Source: Capricornis sumatraensis
Taxonomy: Eukaryota > Chordata > Mammalia > Artiodactyla > Bovidae
Reading direction: 5' to 3'
Assembly (NCBI RefSeq): GCF_032405125.1
Contig: NC_091071.1
Location: 157,936,001-158,000,000 of the forward strand
Length of the DNA: 64,000 nt
Shown here: one piece after another, positions 57,346 to 64,000 of the stretch
Numbering within the stretch: position 1 is the stretch's first letter
Layout of the letters: each line of letters begins with the position of its first letter
The notes under the pieces: model-generated
What the model saw: only the letters and a program-made list of their open reading frames with translations
What the model was told of the DNA's origin: nothing
Database searches by the model: none
Translations under genes and position numbers: made by a program

Positions 57346-57721
57346 ATTATTGTAAGTTTGGAGAATATTGCCAAATGAAAAAGCCTGCCCAGATTATGTA
57401 CTGCCAACTCCAATAAAAGATTTCATGTGAAAAATTTATGCTGGCTCATCTTTTTGGGTTGAGAGAATTGAACCCATGTACCCAAAATTAATCTACTTAA
57501 GTGGGTGCTGAAATAGTTTTATAAATGAGAAATTGTCCAAGTAAGCTGTCATTCACTAGCTTTCAATGTAATTACTTAGATCGTATATTTTATAGAAAAA
57601 TAGTGTTCTAGTTCTTGAAGAGGAATGGAACAGTATAATAATCATATAATGCAAAACACACAGGAGAATAATGTAATGACAAACGTTTCATCTGGCATCA
57701 TGGAATTAATTAATCTAGTGT

Positions 57722-57915
57722 TGAAAGTGAAAGTGTTAGTCGTTCAGTGGTGTCTGACTGTTTGTGACCCCGTGGACTATAGCTCACCAGGCTCCTCTGT
57801 CCATAGAATTCTCTAGGCAAGAATACTGGAGTGGGTAGCCATTCCTTCTCCAGGGAACCTTCCCAACCCAGGGATGGAACCTGGGTGTCCCACATCACAG
57901 GCTGTTTCTTTATTG
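57722..57915 (-). mobile_element. Bov-tA type SINE
   Basis: Antisense SINE starting GAAAGTGAAAGTGTTAGTCG, slightly short at the tRNA-like end. Confidence 0.9.
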
Positions 57916-57918
57916 GAT

Positions 57919-58640
57919 GGATTACAAAATTATTTTATGTAAATTCTCAAATTCATTTTATGGAAAGTGACTATGCACTTATTGCTTCTCATTGCTAGGT
58001 CTGTTTTTCAATACTTTAACCCTAATTTTCCAAGTTGGCTTCAGGTTTCTGATAGTGGAATCTGGGTTGTTTACTTCTTTGAATTCCCTACAGAGTCTGA
58101 AACCATCCCTTGCAGTGTGGCATGAATTGAGAAAATCAATCCTTGCATTTGTTCAAAGGGTTGATATGTATTTGTTGAATTTAGATTCATTTTGTCTCTT
58201 GGGCTGTCTAATAAAAGTTTGGTATAGAAAATGATATGATTTAATTTCGGTTTGGCATGTTCTTCAAAAGTGAACTAAAGATGCTATCAGCCCCACTTTT
58301 TTCATTTTAGTTTATTACAGTTATTCTTGGAATATCTGTAGTTGCTGAGATATTAATCTTGCAGGCATGAAATAATAGAACTTTCTTCATCTTTGCATTA
58401 CCTGAAGGGAAATGAGTTTAATAAAGAATGTATATTTATTTTAAAAAATAATTTTAGAAAGAAAACTTTTATTTGGGAAATGCATATTATTTTATTCCAC
58501 AATATACCTGATAATGTGGAAAATGCCATTCATTTCACATATTATTAAAAATGTTAGGAAAATAAAATCAGGCAAATAAGGGAGTAGGTGATTTGAAGAA
58601 ACTTGTAAAGCTGCTTAGGAATATTCTTTTCTTCCATTCT
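57919..58640. other. No recognised feature
   Basis: AT-rich anonymous sequence. Confidence 0.5.
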
Positions 58641-58644
58641 TTAG

Positions 58645-58790
58645 AAAATTTTTTAATTTTATTTTTTTATTGAAGGAAAATTGCTTTACAGTGTTGTGTT
58701 GGTTTCTGCAGTACAACAATGCAAATCAGCAACATCCAGGTTGCTTCCATGTCCTAGCTATTGTAAATAGTGCAGCTACGAATAACCTTT
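58645..58790 (-). mobile_element. L1 3' end (antisense part of an inverted L1)
   Basis: Antisense L1 3' UTR with a T-rich tail, then a jump to the ORF2-end block 'TTCCATGTCCTAGCTATTGT'. It faces a plus-strand L1 segment. Confidence 0.65.
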
Positions 58791-58792
58791 CT

Positions 58793-59405
58793 GACCTCAG
58801 ACTGTGCTGCAGAGTTATAGTCATCAAGACAGTATGATGGTTGTTTATTGGCTAAGTTGTGCTTGACTCTTGTGACCCCATGGACTGTAGCCCACCAGGC
58901 TATTCTGTCCATGGGATTTCCCAGGCAGGAATACCAGAGTGAGTTGCCATTAGCTTCTCAAGGGGATCTCCCCCACCCAGGAATCAAACCTGTGTCTTCT
59001 GCATTGCAGGTAGATCCTTTACTGATTGAGCTATGAGGGAAGCCAGACAGTATGATACAGGTACAAAAATAGAAATATGGACCAACCGAACGAGACAGAA
59101 AGCCCAGAGATAAACCCATGCGTCTCTGGACACCTTATACAAAGGAGGCAAGAATTTGCAATGGAGAAAAGATAGCCTCTTTGGTAAGTGGTGCTGGGAA
59201 AACTGGAGAACTACATGTAAAAGAATGAAATTAGAACACTTCCTAACACCATATACAAAAATAAACACAAAATAAAATTAAAGACTTAAACGTAAGGCCA
59301 GAAGTTATAAAGCTTTGAGAGGAAAACTTAGGCAGTACATTCTTTGACATAAAAGACAACAAGGTCCTCTTTCATCTACCTCTTTGAGTAAAGGAAATAA
59401 AATGG
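58793..59405 (+). mobile_element. L1 ORF2 segment (sense part of an inverted L1)
   Basis: Sense L1 ORF2: 'GAGTTATAGTCATCAAGACA', CAAAGGAGGCAAGAATTTGC, AAGTGGTGCTGGGAAAACTGG. A SINE interrupts it (58,839-59,044). In L1 order it lies upstream of the antisense part at 58,645-58,790. Confidence 0.85.
58839..59044 (-). mobile_element. Bov-tA type SINE with 12-bp target duplication
   Basis: Antisense SINE inside L1. Perfect direct repeats AGACAGTATGAT at 58,827-58,838 and 59,045-59,056. Confidence 0.95.
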
Positions 59406-59725
59406 AATTTTTCAAAAGATAACTGTATTTCCAGATTCAAGGAAGAAAAGAAATTACTGCTAATTTTATTTTGTCAATTTTTTTTGATTTTTAATTAGTA
59501 AGAGCTCATGTTTATTTTATAAAATTTGGAAAATGCTAAAAACATGAAAAGAAAGTGACTGTCCCTTGTTCTCTGTCCCCACATCCCTATTTGGTGAATA
59601 CTAGTATTAACATATTGGGGCATACACTTTTTGTATCAGTGTGTATGTAAATAAAATTATGTTCATATTGAAGATGGTGTTATAACCTATTCACTTTATA
59701 CAATGTCATCATGACACAAATTCAA
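59406..59725. other. AT-rich, possibly an old repeat
   Basis: The stretch AATAAAATTATGTTCATATTG with TATAACCTATTCACTTTATA resembles an old interspersed repeat I cannot name. Confidence 0.35.
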
Positions 59726-59905
59726 ACTTAGTGCCTACTATATGCTGGTCATTGTCTTAAACACTTTCCTTATTTATTTGCTTTGTTATTTAATGATTGT
59801 GACAACATTATGCATTTGGCACTATGATTATCCCCATTTCACAGATGAACAAACTGAGGAACAGATAGGATTATACAGATAGAACCTAGTTCTTTTTGAG
59901 AAAAC
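59726..59905 (-). mobile_element. MIR SINE (antisense)
   Basis: GTGCCTACTATATGCTGGTC, 'TGATTATCCCCATTTCACAG' and ATGAACAAACTGAGGAACAG. Confidence 0.75.
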
Positions 59906-60145
59906 ACAGTTAGGTCTAGTATCTACCTCTTTCGACATTTGAGAGATTTGGAGAGGCAAGGAAAGGACATGGCAAAGTACTTGACAACTATGAAGCATTC
60001 AATATATGACATTATTTGTTATTATTATTATGCTGTTTGTTATTCATAATTTTATCTCTAGTATTTCATACAATTCTTAGACACTACAATTGTGATCTAC
60101 AATGCTTTAGTTTCAACCTCTTAAAAATATGAATAAAAGATTAGT

Positions 60146-60232
60146 GAAAGTTGCTCAGTTGTGTCCGACTCTTTGTGACCCCATGGACTATACAGTCCAT
60201 GGAATTCTACAGGCCAGAATACTGGAGTGGGT
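60146..60232 (-). mobile_element. Bov-tA type SINE, first half (split by BovB)
   Basis: Antisense SINE from GAAAGTTGCTCAGTTGTG to GAATACTGGAGTGGG, where BovB begins. The target duplication of the SINE, AAAGATTAGT, is at 60,136-60,145. Confidence 0.95.
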
Positions 60233-61487
60233 TCAGTTCAGTTCAGTTCAGTTGCTTAGTCATATCTGACTCTTTGCGACCCCATGAACCACAACACACC
60301 AGGCCTCCCTGTCCATCACCAACTGCCAGAGTCTACATGAACCCATGTCCATTGAGTTGGTGATGCCATCCAACCATCTCATCCTCTGTCATCCCCTTCT
60401 CCTCCTGCCCTCAATCTTTCCCACCATCAGGGTCTTTTCAAATGAGTCAGCTCTTCATTTCAGGTGGCCAAAGGACTGGATTTTCAGCTTCAACATCAGT
60501 CCTTCCTATGAACATCCAGGACTGATCTCCTTTAGACTGGACTGGTTGGATCTCCTTGCAGTCCAAGGGACTCTCAAGAGTCTTCTCCAACACCACACTT
60601 CAAAAGCATCAATTCTGCTGCACTCAGCTTTCTTTATATTCCAACTCTCACATCCATACATGACTACTGGAAAAACCATAGCCTTGACTAGACAGAACTT
60701 CTTTGACAAAGTAATGTCTCTGCTTTTGAATATGCTGTCTAGGTTGGTCATAACTTTCCTTCCAAGCAGCAAACGTCTTTTAATTTCATGGCTTCAATCA
60801 CCATCTGCAGTGATTTTGGAGCCCCATAAAGGAAAGTTCACCACTGTTTCCTCATCTATTTGCCATGAAGTAATGGGACCGGATGCCATGATCTTAGTTT
60901 TCTGAATGTTGAGCTTTAAGCCAAATTTTCACTCTATCTTTCACTTTCATCAAGAGGCTCTTTAGTTGCTCTTCCCTTTCTTCCATAAAGGTGGTGTCAT
61001 CGTCATATCTGAGGTTATTGATATTTCCCCCGGCATTCTTGATTCCAGCTTGTGCTTCATCCAGCCAAGCGTTTCTCATGATGTACTCTACATATAAGTT
61101 AAATAAGAAGGGTAACCAAATACAGCCTTGATGTACTCCTTTTTCTATTTGGAACCAGTTTGTTGTTTCATGTCCAGTTCTAACTGACATGCATACAGGT
61201 TTCTCAAGAGGCAGGTCAGGTGGTCTGGTATTCCCATCTCTTTCAGAATTTTCCACAGTTTATTGTGATCCACACAGTCAAAGGCTTTGGCATAGTCAAT
61301 AAAGCAGAAATAGATGTTTTTCTAGAACTCTCTTGATTTTTTCCATGATCCAGTGGATGTCGGCAATTTGATCTCTGTTTCCTCTGCCTTTTCTAAAACC
61401 AGCTTGAACATCAGGAAGTTCACGGTTCACGTATTGCTGAAGCCTGGCTTGGATAATTTTGAGCATTACTTTCCTAACGTGTGAGAT
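60233..61487 (-). mobile_element. BovB LINE copy 8, inserted in a SINE
   Basis: Antisense 5'-truncated BovB of about 1.25 kb. Complete 3' end with repeated TTCAG; RT and C-terminal remnants in broken frames (60,506-60,772; 60,894-61,256). Truncated at TAACGTGTGAGAT. Confidence 0.95.
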
Positions 61488-61583
61488 CGCCCTTCTCCAG
61501 GAGATCTTCCCAATCCAGGGATCAAACATAGGTTTCCAGCATTACAGGTGGATTCTTTACCAGCTAAGCCACCAGGGAAGCCC
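61488..61583 (-). mobile_element. Bov-tA type SINE, second half
   Basis: Resumes with CCCTTCTCCAGGAGATC and ends CCACCAGGGAAGCCC. The second AAAGATTAGT copy is at 61,584-61,593. Confidence 0.95.
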
Positions 61584-61593
61584 AAAGATTAGT

Positions 61594-62086
61594 AGTTGAT
61601 GGCTAAGTACAATTGAATTTAATGCCGATTTTTTTTTTCTCCAGTGTAATTTTCCCTGTATTTTCTTTGTTTTTCACAGATTCCCTCTGACAAACCCCCA
61701 GCCTTGTAGAAAATAAATGAGATGTTTCTCAAATCACTCTTACCCATGTTGTGATTGATACTGGGGGTAGTTAAATCACAGATAATTGATGAGAACTTCT
61801 TATGTGCTTTTGCTATGACCTTTTCTCTCTTCTTTCGTGTTCATCTCTCCAATCACATTCTATTAGTAGGCAATTTATTTTAGACACTCTATTTGTTGTT
61901 ATTGAAACATACTTTGAGAGTGGGTCACTACTTTCTATAACAGATAATGGTTTCTTAATATTTTGGGTGATTTTCTTACAAGTAAAATGTGCCATACTGA
62001 GAGATGACAAATAAGATAGTGAGTTAAGGTACATGACAGTAAAAAATGCCTAGATTTGTGAGCAGACACATGGTAGCAATCCTCAT
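61594..62086. other. No recognised feature
   Basis: Anonymous; a T run lies at about 61,629-61,638. Confidence 0.5.
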
Positions 62087-62099
62087 TTTTTTTTTTTTT

Positions 62100-62297
62100 T
62101 GTGCTGAGTCGTGTCTGACTCTTTGCAACCCCTGCCAGGCTCCTTTGTCTATGGAATTTTCCAGGCAAAAACCTCTGCAGTGGGTTGCCACTTCCTACTC
62201 CAAGGTATCTTCCAGATCCAGGGATGAAACCCATGTCTCTTGCATCTTCTACATTGGCAGGTGGATTCTTTACCACTATGGCCACCTGGGAAGCCCA
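62100..62297 (-). mobile_element. Bov-tA type SINE
   Basis: Antisense SINE after a T run (62,087-62,100), with a short deletion near 62,131. Ends GCCACCTGGGAAGCCC. Confidence 0.9.
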
Positions 62298-63290
62298 GTG
62301 CTCAGTAATGAGTATATTTACTGAGAGACTTGAAAATGTGTTTGCATTTGCTTGATGATGTAACCATGCACAGTAGAAAGAATCCATAGCAAAACAAGCA
62401 GAATAGAGCTATCAAAGGGTATCATTCATAGGGAATGAATTCGATCATCCCTTAAAAATATATTGCCAAGCTTACTGTGGTACGAATACCAAAGTTAGCC
62501 AATAGATTAGTGGAACAGGCTGAATAGGATCTTAAAATGGAAATCTTGGATGCCAGAAAAAAAGACCATGAATGATGATGATGCTGCCTTGGTATAAATA
62601 TAACAGAAGCACCACGTTTTAATCAAGAAGTTTCCTCCAGTGGGATAGTTATTCCCATTGCTTATTAGATTGATCAGTTGTACAAGTGCACAGAAAAACA
62701 AGATTTCTCATAAATAGCTTATTTTTTGCACAATGTAAAAATCCCCAGATTTAGGCCAGCTATTCCTGCTGAGCCTACTTGAATAAAATGATTTATTCCC
62801 TGATTGTAAGTGGAAGATACCAGTTACTGCACAATAATATTCAGTCATAAAATTATGTATTTTTAATTTTGCTATGCTCTTTGATTGTAGCTTATTTGGC
62901 TACCTCTACTACTACTAGTAACTGAAGCTTTAATCTAATCCTCTATATAGCCATTTTGTGAATAAAAGTCGAATTCAATTTGAATAAGACAAGTAAACTG
63001 ACATGAATACCAGAAATCATTTTGAAAACATGAACCGAGTTAATTACCCAGTTCTGTAAATGGGTTATTATAGTTTGATGACTTTGCTTTGGAAAGCATA
63101 TAAGGGATTTAAAAATAAAAGAAAATCTGCAAACTATAGCCCATAGAGGAAAAGAAATCATTTTAATTAAAGGAAAATGAGGTAAAATATAAAGTGAGAG
63201 AAATTATGTTTCTGATATATTAAATATTTCCAGTTAGGAAAAAAGGAAGAGAACTAATATTTACTGTGGGCCTGTTAAGTACTTTACTAT
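62298..63290. other. 1 kb without recognised gene
   Basis: AT-rich anonymous sequence. The part from 63,250 may be a decayed antisense MIR head. Confidence 0.45.
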
Positions 63291-63293
63291 GTA

Positions 63294-63381
63294 TTAATAT
63301 CTCATGTATAGAATTAATATTTAATATCTCATGTATAGAATTAATATTTAATATCTCATGTATAGAATTCATATACAGTAC
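63294..63381. repeat. 27-bp tandem repeat, three copies
   Basis: CTCATGTATAGAATT recurs at 63,301, 63,328 and 63,355, a 27-bp period with nearly identical units. Confidence 0.95.
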
Positions 63382-63473
63382 CTTATCTAATTTTCAGAAA
63401 ATATGAATTTTCTGCTTTTTGATAGAATATATATTAATACTGGTCTTACCTGAAAAAATTTGAAGTTGGGTGT

Positions 63474-63506
63474 TCATGTGTGTGCTCAGTCATGTCCAAC
63501 TCTTTG
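63474..63506 (-). mobile_element. SINE stub cut by an LTR
   Basis: GTGTGCTCAGTCATGTCC then AACTCTTTG, the start of an antisense Bov-tA type SINE, broken by the LTR that follows. Confidence 0.7.
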
Positions 63507-63510
63507 TTGT

Positions 63511-64000
63511 TGTGGTCCTTTAATGGACCAGAACCTGGTGGTCCAGAGTCGACCGATAAGAAAGCAAAGGAGAGAGAAAGAGGCTGATATTCCTTGGTTG
63601 ACGCAGAAAGCCCCTTCATGGGGCTTGCTCTGTTCACGGAGGCCTCAGGTGCCCTCTCAATGGGGTGAAGGCGCAGAGTGCCTTCTCCAGAGGGTCTTAG
63701 ACGCCCAGGCAGGAAAGTGAACTCAGAGAGCCTCTGCGCTCCAGGGGATCAGCCTGAAAAAGAGAAAAAGGAAGAGAGAGAGAAAGAGCCAGGCACAGGA
63801 ACCAAAGCTGTGATGGAGCAAAGGTGTTTTAATCAACATGGCGTGGGCATATATATATATATATATACTGTAGTTATTCTCAGCAAAGATAAAGATTAAA
63901 ATTTCAGACTTACAAAACATAGGCGATCCAATAATCACTTTTACCATATGGTTCATAAAAAGGAAGACAGTACTTATCACCGTATAGAAAAAAAATGAAA
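63511..64000 (-). repeat. LTR of an endogenous retrovirus (runs off the window)
   Basis: LTR-like sequence whose minus-strand 3' edge is GGACCACA at 63,511. It contains a purine-rich stretch (63,757-63,787), a TA run (63,849-63,869) that may cover a promoter region, and it extends past the right edge. A class II (K-type) ruminant LTR is my best guess; not certain. Confidence 0.55.

Noticed and set aside
60345..60905. 186-residue plus-strand frame
   Set aside because: Antisense reading of BovB ORF2. Similar antisense frames recur over other BovB copies (42,868-43,422; 38,352-38,825), a property of the element rather than a gene.
63301..63381. CRISPR-like spaced repeats
   Set aside because: Units are directly adjacent with no variable spacers, and the host is a mammal.

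Overview
This is a stretch of ruminant (bovid) nuclear genome. It carries many copies of the LINE BovB (RTE clade), many tRNA-derived SINEs of the Bov-tA type, bovine-type L1 3' ends, and class I and probable class II endogenous retroviral sequences. That combination fits cattle, sheep, goat or a relative; the sequence alone does not separate these. I found no intact host protein-coding gene, no functional tRNA or rRNA gene, no CpG-island promoter and no CRISPR array. Nearly every long open frame lies in a transposon. The one that does not, on the minus strand at about 45,577-45,960, is unexplained.

Layout. 1-4,372: L1 and BovB fragments in AT-rich sequence. 4,373-7,595: a long minus-strand BovB holding a piece of endogenous retrovirus (5,185-5,866) and a SINE. 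7,600-10,605: SINE, BovB tail and an old L1 with an inverted 5' part. 10,606-15,492: low-repeat sequence, then a deep nest (old LTR-like repeat, L1, BovB, SINE). 16,778-23,510: BovB fragments, a near full-length minus-strand BovB (17,920-21,021) with a palindromic 5' end, and two halves of one L1 marking a probable 5.7-kb inversion. 23,678-37,155: scattered SINEs, L1, MIR and L2 in AT-rich sequence. 37,865-44,880: MIR, BovB copies and an old repeat split by BovB. 44,881-47,371: few repeats, MIRs and the unexplained frame. 47,372-50,662: a second near full-length BovB, plus strand. 50,983-55,343: a two-LTR, internally deleted gamma-type provirus inserted in an L2. 55,344-64,000: solo LTR, SINEs, L1, a BovB nested in a SINE, and an LTR running off the right edge.

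The genes do not work together as a system. The window is a record of retrotransposition: BovB and L1 supply or supplied the reverse transcriptase, and SINEs and stray RNAs were copied by it. I found no undescribed functional system. The most informative structures are rearrangement and insertion signatures: the probable inversion with an inverted duplication at both breakpoints, a retroviral RNA end that looks LINE-integrated, a minimal A-tailed insertion, and the BovB fold-back end.

Limits: family names rest on recognition of sequence without database alignment. Boundaries are by eye and may be off by several bases (tens of bases for old repeats).
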